64,000 bases of DNA. Origin: Melioribacteraceae bacterium. GTDB lineage: Bacteria > Bacteroidota > Ignavibacteria > Ignavibacteriales > Melioribacteraceae. The stretch spans positions 62,001 through 126,000 of the forward strand of contig JALVFE010000035.1 of assembly GCA_027030245.1 (NCBI GenBank), written 5' to 3'. Made by a program: the position numbers and the translations under genes. The first letter of the stretch is position 1. Every line of letters begins with the position of its first letter. The notes under the pieces were generated by a model. The model was not told the DNA's origin, did not search any database, and worked only from the letters and a program-made list of their open reading frames with translations. This document shows positions 36,717-45,075 of the stretch, piece after piece.

Positions 36717-36900
36717 CTAATGAGTTACTACATAATCACTGAAATGTTTTTAATAGGATAGAATATCTTTTAAACTTAAGGTTCCAAATGCAGAATAATA
36801 ATGGTCCTCTCTACAAGATATCCTGGGGAAAAATTTTTAGGGTAATCTCAATGTGTCACGTCTTCCGATGCTGGCGGATTATTTCAGCATACAAGTTTCC

Positions 36901-36932
36901 CCAAAACAATCCGCCGTCGGCGAACGGGATGA
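36901..36932. repeat. Inverted-repeat element (tccgcc core), diverged copy B
   Basis: aacaatccgcc, tcggcg and acgggatgac match the reverse complement of 11271-11306 with a few substitutions that weaken the stem. Same family of dispersed GC-rich element. Confidence 0.5.
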
Positions 36933-36998
36933 CAAGTTCTTCTCGCTGACATGCTGTCCGTGGAGGCAAACAGTATGACGATTTTTAAGTTTTAAGAT

Positions 36999-37123
36999 TT
37001 CCCTGGTGGAAAGGACCATTCCTTTCCACCGGTTACCCGCTGGCAAAATTTATATTTTGCCGGAAATAAGTTAGATATTTAATCATATTCTAATTATGCC
37101 GAGGTGTGGATTTCGGCATCAGT
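36999..37123. repeat. 125-bp structured intergenic repeat, copy 2
   Basis: Near-identical to 8266-8390, same orientation and same length. Three hairpins: 37005-37015 with 37020-37030 (11 bp, loop ccat), 37042-37049 with 37054-37061 (ggcaaaat/attttgcc) and 37096-37105 with 37110-37119. In the last one the two differences from copy 1 turn G-C pairs into G-U pairs, so the helix is kept in RNA of the + strand. It lies 71 bp past the stop of the chemotaxis receptor gene. Confidence 0.7.
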
Positions 37124-37194
37124 GGGATTAATTTTTCAAAAGTCCGATTTCAACAAGCCTGACTTTGTTTTATTTATAGTGAAAAATTCGGGCA

Positions 37195-38595
37195 TTACAA
37201 ATTCATTTTTTCGTAGGAAACACGGCTCGATTCATAAAATTCATTTTCGTTTTCCAGTTTGAATTTCTTCATTAAATCTTCTACCTGCAATACCATTGAA
37301 TTTAATGTTTGAGCCACTTCGGCTATGTTTACAATACTTTGCCTGTTATTTTCCACAACGTGAAGAATATTTTCCACCTGTTCTTGAATATGAATACTTG
37401 TTTGAGCTTGTTCGGACGTAGCAATATCAAGTTCGGAAATTGTTTGCGATACATTGTTCATTTTCACAATGATATCTTCCAAATATTTGCCGGATGTATT
37501 AACCGACTCTTTACCGGCTTCGGATTTCTCCGAACCTTTCGAAGCGCTTTCGGCCGCAATTTTAATATCCTGTTGAATTTTTTGAATGGTATCTTCAATT
37601 TCGCCGGTTGCAACTTGAGTGCGATCGGCTAATTTTTTTACTTCGTCGGCTACAACTGCAAATCCCCTTCCGTGTTCGCCTGCCCGGGCAGCTTCTATTG
37701 CAGCATTTAACGCAAGTAAATTCGTTTGTTGTGCAATATCGTTTATTACTTTGATTATCGCATCAATTTGTTCACTGCTTTTATAAAGATTTTCAATCAC
37801 AAACTTCGAATTGTTAACCGATTCGGCAATCTCGTTCATTCCCGCCGTCGTTTGTTTAAATATCTCACCAAGTTGATTTACATTTGTATTCACTTCCTGG
37901 GTAATTTCCAAAACATTACTTACCCTGTTACTGTTTTCTTCGATCAATTTATTAAACGACATTATATCGGAATTCACTTGGTAAATGTTATCGTTCTGAA
38001 GACTTAAATTTTTCGTGATTTTTTCGGTTCCTTCCAAAATTTCTTTACTTGCGGTTGTTGTGATATGAATCGAATCGATTTCCTCTTTGATGATTCTTTT
38101 CAAATTCGCAATAGTATCGCAGAGTATGGAAGCCAATTCTTTTCCGTATTTACCAAATGCGTTGCTGTCGGCATTAAGCGAAACAGTAAAGTTGTAATTC
38201 CCTATTTCTTTTAGAATACCCTTAAATGAAGTGATTACCTCTTCAAGTTTTTGGTATTCTTTGTTTGTTTCTTTCGACCTGATTAACTCTTCGTGTTCTT
38301 TTTGAAGTTTACGAAAAGTCTCGTTTATTTTTTCATTTGCTTCCCTTAACTCGGCTTCCGATTTGTTGACGAGCCGTATTTTTTCATGAACCTCGTCTTG
38401 TTTAATTCCCGCGAAATACGCCATTGCACCCAGAAATACCGGCGCCGATGCGATAATCCACATTAACGGATCATGTAAAATTATTTCTACGGTTTGTTCG
38501 TAACCGTACTCGAAAAATCTGAGTAAGAACGCAACAACAGGGAATACAAAACCGAACGCGATACCTGCCAAGAGGTATTTATTTTTATTATTCAT
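37195..38595 (-). CDS. Methyl-accepting chemotaxis protein
   Basis: 466 residues. Two N-terminal membrane helices (about 7-27 and 43-63) enclose only a short periplasmic loop, so there is no large ligand-binding domain. A coiled-coil region follows and then the MCP signalling domain with the hairpin tip [34 protein letters not shown] and KLADRT. Candidate methylation glutamates flank the tip. It should control a CheA kinase in response to membrane, redox or cytoplasmic signals. No CheA/CheW lies nearby, so it is an orphan receptor. It is transcribed in the same direction as the second glycan locus and lies 96 bp after the small membrane protein at 38692; taxis towards released sugar is possible but speculative. 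Confidence 0.93.
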   Translation of the reverse strand: MNNKNKYLLAGIAFGFVFPVVAFLLRFFEYGYEQTVEIILHDPLMWIIASAPVFLGAMAYFAGIKQDEVHEKIRLVNKSEAELREANEKINETFRKLQKEHEELIRSKETNKEYQKLEEVITSFKGILKEIGNYNFTVSLNADSNAFGKYGKELASILCDTIANLKRIIKEEIDSIHITTTASKEILEGTEKITKNLSLQNDNIYQVNSDIMSFNKLIEENSNRVSNVLEITQEVNTNVNQLGEIFKQTTAGMNEIAESVNNSKFVIENLYKSSEQIDAIIKVINDIAQQTNLLALNAAIEAARAGEHGRGFAVVADEVKKLADRTQVATGEIEDTIQKIQQDIKIAAESASKGSEKSEAGKESVNTSGKYLEDIIVKMNNVSQTISELDIATSEQAQTSIHIQEQVENILHVVENNRQSIVNIAEVAQTLNSMVLQVEDLMKKFKLENENEFYESSRVSYEKMNL

Positions 38596-38691
38596 ATTAT
38601 TACAATCTAAATTATCTTACTCTTTTATAATCGTAAATTTCGGGTAAATGTTAAAGGCGGGCACAATATTAAACCGGAGAACTCCAAATAT

Positions 38692-38823
38692 TTATTTTTC
38701 CAATAGTTTAAACATTTCTTTAAGTTCCGCAAATCCCTTGTAAACAACTTTTAAGGATAAATATGCAAACGATAGAATTGAAAATAAAATTACGATACCC
38801 CAAAGATATTCCCAGAAATTCAT
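38692..38823 (-). CDS. Small membrane protein coupled to the SSS symporter
   Basis: A 43-residue protein (starting MNFWEYLWGIVILFSILSFA, ending MFKLLEK) with one predicted membrane helix at about 5-27 and a short charged C-terminus. Its ATG overlaps the symporter's stop by 4 bp (ATGA), and a strong ggagg site (38831-38835) lies 7 bp upstream inside the symporter gene; both argue for real translation. Small partner proteins are known for several SSS-family transporters, where they are proposed to assist assembly or function. I recognise the arrangement, not the exact family. Confidence 0.75.
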   Translation of the reverse strand: MNFWEYLWGIVILFSILSFAYLSLKVVYKGFAELKEMFKLLEK

Positions 38824-40298
38824 TTAACAACCTCCTTATTAGTTAACGGTTGAAAATAATTTTGAATTACCGAACCGAGAAGCATTCCGACGAGCGAAAC
38901 AACAAAACCTCCCCATCCGATTTCCGAAGCGTAATCTTTAACCTGTGCAGGCCAAATTAAATAGAGCATCGGTAAAATCGCACCGAATGTTATGGCTAAA
39001 TATGCTCCCAAGGTTCTGGCTTTTTTCCAATAAATACCCAATGCCACACAAATTAAAACACCCGGAATAAAAAGCATCCCTGTCATGTTCAAATAAAAAT
39101 AAAGGTAACCTTCCATTTCGTGAAACAACGACCACCAAATAATGAAAATCATTACCGCCGCCATTGTTATTCTGCTAACCAACAATTGCTTTTTGGAATC
39201 GAGTTCTTTTTTGGTAATGTATGTTACTATACTTCCGATTATATCTTGCGAAACAACCGAGCTCCACGAAAGAAGATAACTTGCGTAAGTTGACATTGAT
39301 GCGGCAAGCAAAGCGGCAAAGATGATTCCCAAAAAACCGGCGGGAACAATTTTAACAAGCAATAACGGTAAAGCTTCGAGAGAATCTATTTTTGTGCCCA
39401 CAACAGCAATTGCCATTATTCCCCAAAATATAGGCATAATCCCGCGGGATAAAAACAGCAATCCCGACCATGTATAAATTTTCTGCCCTGTTTTGGAATC
39501 TTTCGATGAAAATAATCTCATTGATATCGCTTGCCATCCAACCAGCAAAGCAATCCAGAGTAAAATTTGCCAAACGAGAAAACCGAATCCGAATTGTCCG
39601 CTTATAAAAGTAGGATAGAACGGGTCTAACCCTTTTTCACCGAATTGCTTAAACGCTCCGTCAACAATATCATTCCAACCGATATGATAAATTCCGTAAA
39701 CGGTTATGAATATCATTCCGAAACTTAAAAGTATGTATTGAATATAATTTGTAATTATAACCGAAACCATTCCGCCAACAACTGTATAAACCAAAACCAG
39801 AGTCAACATAACAATCATTGTTGCAAGCAAATAATTTTTAGGAATTCCGGTAATTATATTTATAAAGTTTGCTTCAACACCGGGGAAAACCCCGAAATTA
39901 AGAATACCGCCAACCGCCATAATTATTCCGATATACAATCTTACACCTTTACTGAATTTCTTAGAGAAGAATTCCGGTATCGTGTTTATTTTCATATCGA
40001 GCAAAGGTTTAATAATAAAGCCCGTTTTACCAAGGAAGAAATATGCAATAACCGGAGGCACCGCAACTATCAGTGCGGCAAAGCCAGCTTTGAAACCTAA
40101 TTCCGCATAATAAACATAAGTTATCATTCCTATTTCCGTGCACATCAAAGAAAGCAAACCGAGATGAAAACCCATTGATCTGCCGGCAACCAAAAAGTTA
40201 TCTATTCCCTTTATGAATTTTTTCATTAAGGTTCCGGAAAAGAATATGATTATCAGATAAACCGAAATAATTAAAATATCTATTGCAGAAATATTCAT
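38820..40298 (-). CDS. Sodium:solute symporter (SSS/SLC5 family)
   Basis: 492 residues with about 13 predicted membrane helices and SSS-family features, such as a NFLVAGR-like loop after helix 1 (NFLVAGRSMGFHLG), PEFFSKKFSKG and VYTVVGGMVSVIITNY. It should import a sugar or related solute using the sodium gradient. Located 15 bp after the CBM9-like gene in the second glycan locus, it probably imports a monosaccharide or disaccharide released by the GH36 and GH109 enzymes, and so feeds the NahK-like kinase. A tiny partner protein is encoded immediately downstream. Confidence 0.92.
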   Translation of the reverse strand: MNISAIDILIISVYLIIIFFSGTLMKKFIKGIDNFLVAGRSMGFHLGLLSLMCTEIGMITYVYYAELGFKAGFAALIVAVPPVIAYFFLGKTGFIIKPLLDMKINTIPEFFSKKFSKGVRLYIGIIMAVGGILNFGVFPGVEANFINIITGIPKNYLLATMIVMLTLVLVYTVVGGMVSVIITNYIQYILLSFGMIFITVYGIYHIGWNDIVDGAFKQFGEKGLDPFYPTFISGQFGFGFLVWQILLWIALLVGWQAISMRLFSSKDSKTGQKIYTWSGLLFLSRGIMPIFWGIMAIAVVGTKIDSLEALPLLLVKIVPAGFLGIIFAALLAASMSTYASYLLSWSSVVSQDIIGSIVTYITKKELDSKKQLLVSRITMAAVMIFIIWWSLFHEMEGYLYFYLNMTGMLFIPGVLICVALGIYWKKARTLGAYLAITFGAILPMLYLIWPAQVKDYASEIGWGGFVVSLVGMLLGSVIQNYFQPLTNKEVVK

Positions 40299-40313
40299 AC
40301 GTTGCTCCGCTTT

Positions 40314-40985
40314 TTAATTATTAATGATTCCACTTTTACCGAAAATTAATTTTCCGAAATACTGCGGCAGATGAAAATCCGGTTTGTCCGAAACAACCGG
40401 GGACCAAACGCCGTAATGTTTTTCTTTCGTTTCATCGCCGCATTTGTAAAAATTCGCATACATCTCTTTGCCGTTTTCGATTTCAAAATATTTGCTTAAC
40501 AATTTGAAAGGAACGGCAAGCTTAATTTCCCAGAACAAATTTTCAATCTGCCCCGTGAAAGGTTCGCTTAACGCGGAATAAATTTTAATACGGGAAATTT
40601 CTTCAACGGATAAAACTTTTCTTTTCCCCTTCTTGCCGAATGCCGCATAAATTGTTCCGATTGCATTAATTTCGAAATTAAAATAATTTGCGTTTCGTTC
40701 AGGCTCCAAACTTAAAAATGCTTCCACACAACTGTCTTTATAAACCGGCGAATTAATTTCCGTGTAAGTTGCGGTAATTTCTTTTTCAAAAACCTTAAAC
40801 CCGGTAAACAGATATTCCTTAGAATAAAGCAACCTTACTTCAGTGCGTGGTTTATAATCGTTTTCCATCCATAAATAGTTATCGATTACCAAAGGCTTAG
40901 CATCACAAAGATATGTGCTGAACACGTTCTCCGGAGTTGCCGAATCATTAACTTTTTGAATAAAATATGTTTTACGGTCAATCAT
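40314..40985 (-). CDS. CBM9-like carbohydrate-binding protein
   Basis: About 223 residues with the CBM9-like/DUF1083 beta-sandwich pattern: LWMENDYKPRTEVRLLYS, LFTGFKVFEKEI, YKDSCVEAFLSL, YFNFEINAIGTIYAAFG and NLFWEIKLAVPFKLL. There is no signal peptide, so it is probably cytoplasmic, which is unusual for a sugar-binding module and may mean it binds a sugar derivative or an enzyme. The ATG at 40985 is preferred; it overlaps the kinase stop by 8 bp, while the TTG at 41009 would overlap by 32 bp. It is followed by the symporter. Confidence 0.8.
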   Translation of the reverse strand: MIDRKTYFIQKVNDSATPENVFSTYLCDAKPLVIDNYLWMENDYKPRTEVRLLYSKEYLFTGFKVFEKEITATYTEINSPVYKDSCVEAFLSLEPERNANYFNFEINAIGTIYAAFGKKGKRKVLSVEEISRIKIYSALSEPFTGQIENLFWEIKLAVPFKLLSKYFEIENGKEMYANFYKCGDETKEKHYGVWSPVVSDKPDFHLPQYFGKLIFGKSGIINN

Positions 40986-42093
40986 TTCTTTGCTTTGAAT
41001 ATTTTTCAACTACGGCTTGCATTTGCATGTAATTTTTTTCGATGCTATCGAGCAAAGCCAATTGGTTAACTGCACGAACAAGATTATGTTTATCGTATTT
41101 TATTTTGTAATAGACGTCGCCATCAATAAAATCGGTAAGAAATCTGACAGCTTGTTCGTAAACAATAATTTTAGCGCCGGTAACCAGATTATTATTTTCG
41201 TCTTCCGTTAAAATATTTTTTACTTCCGAAAAATATCCGCGCGTCATTGCCTCGAAGATGTTCATCCTTACAAAAACTTTCTCCGTATTTTTTTCATCTT
41301 CGTCAGCCGGACTTGTAAACGTGCGCACCATATCACCGAAATCATTAAGAATGATGCCGGGCATTACGGTATCCAAATCAATAACGCACAATCCTTCCGA
41401 TGTTTTTTCATCGAGCATTACATTATTAATTTTCGTATCGTTGTGTGTAATTCGCAACGGAATATTTTTATCCCGCAATTGCAAGTATTCTTCGGTGACA
41501 TAACGGAACTTTTCGATTTTATTTATTTCATCCGGAATATTTTGAACTCTGTTCTTAACATCTTTGCCTACGGATTCATCGTATTTGGCAAGCCTTTTAT
41601 CCAAATCGTGAAAGTTTTTTATTGTTTCGTGGCAGCGTGAAATATCAATATCTGTAAGATACTTTTGAAACTTCCCGAAAGCTTTTGCCGCCTGGTATGC
41701 TTGATTTTCCGTTTCAACTTTATCCACAGTGTAGGCATTGGGAATAAAAGAAAGCAAACACCAATAACCGCCGTTGGAATCAACAAAATAATATTGCCCG
41801 TTTTTTGTTTTATATAGAGTAAGAACCTTACGGTTTATATCTTTTTCGTTATTCTCAATCAGTTTTTTTCTGTAATGAGTAGTAACGCGCAAAGTGTTTT
41901 CAACTATTAACAGCGGTTCATGAAAAACATAATCGTTTATTCTTCGTAAAATATATTTTAAGTTTTTATTTTCGTAAACATATTCAACCAAAACGGTATC
42001 GTTTATATGCCCGCTGCCGTAAGGTTTTGCGGATATCAAGTTTCCGGGGATATCGAATTCCCTTAATATTTTTTCATAATCCGTTTGATTCAT
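40978..42093 (-). CDS. N-acetylhexosamine 1-kinase-like phosphotransferase
   Basis: About 371 residues of the aminoglycoside-phosphotransferase fold. Key elements: an N-terminal GSGHINDT loop (26-33), the catalytic HND (217-219) with Asn224, and the metal-binding IDLDTVMPG (Asp239 and Asp241). This set matches NahK, the kinase that makes GlcNAc/GalNAc-1-phosphate in the lacto-N-biose/galacto-N-biose pathway. The neighbouring nucleotidyltransferase (ATGA overlap of 4 bp) could then make a UDP-sugar. No LNB/GNB phosphorylase is seen in the window, so free GalNAc or GlcNAc is its more likely substrate. The GTG at 42099 is an alternative start; ATG 42093 gives the tight overlap. Confidence 0.82.
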   Translation of the reverse strand: MNQTDYEKILREFDIPGNLISAKPYGSGHINDTVLVEYVYENKNLKYILRRINDYVFHEPLLIVENTLRVTTHYRKKLIENNEKDINRKVLTLYKTKNGQYYFVDSNGGYWCLLSFIPNAYTVDKVETENQAYQAAKAFGKFQKYLTDIDISRCHETIKNFHDLDKRLAKYDESVGKDVKNRVQNIPDEINKIEKFRYVTEEYLQLRDKNIPLRITHNDTKINNVMLDEKTSEGLCVIDLDTVMPGIILNDFGDMVRTFTSPADEDEKNTEKVFVRMNIFEAMTRGYFSEVKNILTEDENNNLVTGAKIIVYEQAVRFLTDFIDGDVYYKIKYDKHNLVRAVNQLALLDSIEKNYMQMQAVVEKYSKQRND

Positions 42094-43004
42094 TTCCACA
42101 ATTTTTCAGGATATTTTTTTTGAGCAATCAATTCTAAAATTTTTTTCCGCACAATTTTTTTATCTTCTTTGTATGTTAGTCCGAACCATTGTGACGGAGT
42201 GTTTAAAACTTTAACTTTCGCTTTACCGGATTTAATTAATTCATCCACGGCGGAAGGCAAGTAATATTCGGCTTTTACGTCGTTGTAATTTTCATTTAAA
42301 AACTTTTCGAATCCGTTTTTCATCAAAGGGAAAACGGCATGTGTAAAAACAAACATATTCATAGAAACAATTTCGTCGCCTTTAAGCTCTTCCCAATTGC
42401 CCGATTCGTCTTTAAAAAGAATTTTGTTCCCGCCGGTTTTTATTTCGGTTCTTTCCACAACGGAAGTCAAGTATCCATTCGTATCAACTTCACAAATACC
42501 GCGGGAAACCGTTCCGTATTCCGAGAGTGTATTTTTTAATCCGAATCCGACAAGTGCAAAACCGGTATCATCTCTTTTAATCGATTTAAGAAACCGGTAA
42601 GCAATTTTATAAGATTCTGCTCCGTAAAAATCATCTGCATTAATAACCACAAACGGTTCGTCAATTACTCCGGAAGCTGTTAACAAAGCATGCGCGGTCC
42701 CCCAAGGTTTTTTCCTATTGGGATTATACTTTATATTTTCCCCAATTGAATCAACTTCTTGAAAAACATAATCCGTTTCTATTTCCGGCGGCAGGCGGTT
42801 TAAAATTACTTCTTTAAATTCTTCTTCGAAACTTTTCCGTATAACATAAACGACTTTACCGAAGCCGGCACGCACTGCATCATAAACGGAATAATCAATA
42901 ATCCTTTCGCCGTAAGGACCGATTTCGTCTATTTGTTTCAAACTGCCGTAACGCGTGGCTAAACCGGCTGCGAAAATTAAAAGAGTAGGTTTGAAACGGT
43001 TCAT
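42090..43004 (-). CDS. Sugar-1-phosphate nucleotidyltransferase
   Basis: 304 residues of the NTP-transferase fold. The nucleotide-binding signature is LIFAAGLATRYGSLKQ near 8-23, a variant of the usual G-x-G-T-R, followed by WGTAHALLTA and the metal-binding VVINADDFYG. It would transfer UMP or another nucleotide onto a hexose(amine) 1-phosphate. Since its stop overlaps the NahK-like gene by 4 bp, the two probably work in series, making a nucleotide-activated amino sugar. The exact nucleotide and sugar are unknown. Confidence 0.85.
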   Translation of the reverse strand: MNRFKPTLLIFAAGLATRYGSLKQIDEIGPYGERIIDYSVYDAVRAGFGKVVYVIRKSFEEEFKEVILNRLPPEIETDYVFQEVDSIGENIKYNPNRKKPWGTAHALLTASGVIDEPFVVINADDFYGAESYKIAYRFLKSIKRDDTGFALVGFGLKNTLSEYGTVSRGICEVDTNGYLTSVVERTEIKTGGNKILFKDESGNWEELKGDEIVSMNMFVFTHAVFPLMKNGFEKFLNENYNDVKAEYYLPSAVDELIKSGKAKVKVLNTPSQWFGLTYKEDKKIVRKKILELIAQKKYPEKLWK

Positions 43005-43006
43005 AT

Positions 43007-43690
43007 TTATAATACTTTAACTTTAATTGATGAAAATATTTCCTTTGCGGATGTAATGGTGCTTAAGTCTTTAACTATTTTATCGGTTTTCCTTAATTGC
43101 ATAGTTCTGCCGATTATTTCCGGATTATCAACGATACCATTTTTCAAATTCACCGTTCCGCTGTAAATTATTGATGGTTGCCCGTTTCCTTCCGTATCGG
43201 GAATTCCGTCTTTTGTGTAAGGCTGATAATATTCATTGTAATCCCCTGCAACGTTCACTTCAATAAAATACCGCCACACTTTGTACGGTTCAAGATATAT
43301 GCTAACGTTAACCATATCGTTCTTGCTCGTAGCTTTTGTTATTCCGTCAATATCATTTTGTGTTTTTTCCGTTTTCTTCGAATAAAAATCCAGTCTGCTT
43401 TTCCAAAACGGCAAAGCAACTTCGCAATTGATTTTCCCATGCCAGTCATTCTTACCGCTGCGGTGTGTAACATAAATGTTTTTTATTTCCGTGCATGATG
43501 AATCTTCAAGCCAGATTGCTATTTGCGGGGATTCCCCATAAACGGAATTCAAATAATTTTCTCTGTTTATAACCAATTGAAAAGACAATTTGGTCGGTCT
43601 GACGGTTTCTACTTTTTCAGTTATTTGCTTAGCCGGATTGCATGCCCAAAGTATTAAATTCATAATGAGGAAAGTTAGGGAAATTCGCAT
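43007..43690 (-). CDS. DUF2271-like lipoprotein
   Basis: About 227 residues from the ATG at 43690, two bases after the stop of the preceding gene (TAAACATG). The leader ends LILWAC, a lipobox, so this is an exported lipoprotein. The mature part has the strands SPQIAIWLEDSS, IKNIYVTHRSGKND and ALPFWKSRLDFY, reminiscent of DUF2271, a family without a proven function. The in-frame start at 43732 would put a charged tail before the leader and is rejected. Its placement between GH109-like and nucleotidyltransferase genes gives no clear hint of function. Confidence 0.65.
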   Translation of the reverse strand: MRISLTFLIMNLILWACNPAKQITEKVETVRPTKLSFQLVINRENYLNSVYGESPQIAIWLEDSSCTEIKNIYVTHRSGKNDWHGKINCEVALPFWKSRLDFYSKKTEKTQNDIDGITKATSKNDMVNVSIYLEPYKVWRYFIEVNVAGDYNEYYQPYTKDGIPDTEGNGQPSIIYSGTVNLKNGIVDNPEIIGRTMQLRKTDKIVKDLSTITSAKEIFSSIKVKVL

Positions 43691-43692
43691 GT

Positions 43693-45066
43693 TTAATTTC
43701 CGGGAATAATTAACGGCTCTCTTTCTTTCCAAAAACCCCTTGTAAAGTCGGGAAAGTCAACCGGTCTGCTTTTATTAGCTACGGAAATTTCACTTAATTC
43801 GGAAACAGCGCTAAGAGCCGCAGCATCATACACATCCATATCGGTAGGCGTTCCGGTAAGCAAAGCTTGAATCAACCGGTAGTCTTCAAGGAAATCCATT
43901 CCGCCGTGGTTAGCACTTTTAGCCAATTTCCCGATGTTTTTCCATAAGTCGTGTTGAAACTTATCTTTATACTTTTCCAGCGGTTCCCATTCGTGAGCCG
44001 GACTTAATCCTTCGATATGAATTCTATCGGGATAACCGATTGAGATGGCTTTTGTTCCTTGAATTAGATCAATTCTATTATAAGGTCTGGGCAAATTAGT
44101 ATCGTGAAACAAAGTGATGGTCATACCCTTAACCGTTTTAATCATACTTATATTAACGTCTCCAAGTGCATATTTTACTTTGGAGTAATAATGATCGGGC
44201 CCAAGATGTTTAACGGCGTATTCGTGTAAACCCCTTGATACGCTGCTCATTGAAACAAGATAATCGAACCGGTCGCCGCGGTTAATATTCATCGCATTTG
44301 CAATGGGACCTAAACCGTGCGTTGGATATAAATTACCATTTCTTTCAATAGAATGTTTAATCCGCCAATCGTTTTCGTAAGCTCCGCCCAATTTATGATT
44401 TCTCAAATCGTGCATATAACCGCCAACTCCGTTTATAATTTCACCGAAAATTCCTTTCCGGATCATATTCAATACCATTAAAGCCCGTTCGCTGTAATTA
44501 CAATTTTCCATCATAACACAATGCCTATTATGCTTTTCCGCGTTTTCAACCAATTGCCAAGCCTCGTCAATAGTTACTGCTGCGGGTACTTCTGTAGCGG
44601 CATGTTTCCCGTTTTTCATTGCAGTAACGCAAACCGGCACGTGCCATTCCCACGGCGTAGCCGTAAATACCAAATCCAAATCTTCCGTTTCACACATTCT
44701 AACGAAATCATATTCGCCCTTTGAATAGCCTGTTGGTTTTGGAAATCCGGCATCGGTAACCCACTTTTGGATTCTCTCTACTTTTTCCGGAATAATATCG
44801 CAAACCGCTTTAATTTCCACTCTGTCCATCTTCAAAAAATTTTTAACATGCCAAGAGCCTTGGGAACCAACGCCCACAAATCCGATTTTGACTTTTTCCA
44901 ATGGGGGTAATTTTGGTAAATGCGGTTTAGTAGGCAGATTTCTCGTTTTTACCTTAATTTCCTGGGGTATATTAAAACCGGTGATAGCGGCACCGACAGT
45001 TGCGGTAGCGCTAAGTTTAATAAATTCTCTCCTTTTTAATGAACCTTTACTTTTTTTGTTTTTCAT
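43693..45066 (-). CDS. Gfo/Idh/MocA-family protein, GH109-like glycosidase (second copy)
   Basis: 457 residues with a Tat-type leader (KRREFIK at 11-17). Rossmann motif GVGSQG, then PWEWHVPVCVTAMKNGKH, CNYSERALMVLNMIRKG, YMHDLRNHKLGG, RNGNLYPTHGLGPIA, FHDTNLPRPYN and the strongly family-typical SANHGGMDFLEDYRL. This copy looks closer to well-studied Bacteroides/Akkermansia GH109 alpha-N-acetylgalactosaminidases than the one at 11466. Export by Tat with bound NAD is expected. It is followed 9 bp upstream by the GH36 gene and 2 bp downstream by the DUF2271-like lipoprotein, so it sits deep in the operon. Confidence 0.87.
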   Translation of the reverse strand: MKNKKSKGSLKRREFIKLSATATVGAAITGFNIPQEIKVKTRNLPTKPHLPKLPPLEKVKIGFVGVGSQGSWHVKNFLKMDRVEIKAVCDIIPEKVERIQKWVTDAGFPKPTGYSKGEYDFVRMCETEDLDLVFTATPWEWHVPVCVTAMKNGKHAATEVPAAVTIDEAWQLVENAEKHNRHCVMMENCNYSERALMVLNMIRKGIFGEIINGVGGYMHDLRNHKLGGAYENDWRIKHSIERNGNLYPTHGLGPIANAMNINRGDRFDYLVSMSSVSRGLHEYAVKHLGPDHYYSKVKYALGDVNISMIKTVKGMTITLFHDTNLPRPYNRIDLIQGTKAISIGYPDRIHIEGLSPAHEWEPLEKYKDKFQHDLWKNIGKLAKSANHGGMDFLEDYRLIQALLTGTPTDMDVYDAAALSAVSELSEISVANKSRPVDFPDFTRGFWKEREPLIIPGN

Positions 45067-45075
45067 TATTAAAGC

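Larger units (their letters stand above)
35284..36731 (+). mobile_element. Insertion sequence, ISNCY/IS1202-like, about 1.45 kb
   Basis: The ends are imperfect inverted repeats of about 27 bp: TGTAATGACTCG.. on the left and, read inwards, TGTAGTAACTCA.. on the right, each continuing to ATGTCAGTA. Inside each end a second copy of aaatgtcagta occurs 25-26 bp further in. A transposase in two overlapping frames lies between. No target-site duplication of 4-30 bp was found by eye at the flanks. The element lies 148 bp upstream of the DeoR-type regulator, so its insertion could affect expression of the locus. Confidence 0.8.
36732..37194. other. Intergenic region after the IS
   Basis: No gene is seen between the IS right end and the chemotaxis receptor gene stop. 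The stretch holds a diverged copy of the tccgcc-type hairpin element (36901-36932) and copy 2 of the 125-bp repeat (36999-37123). Confidence 0.6.

Noticed and set aside
35265-36750. Target-site duplication around the IS
   Set aside because: No matching 4-30 bp direct repeat was found at the two flanks by eye.
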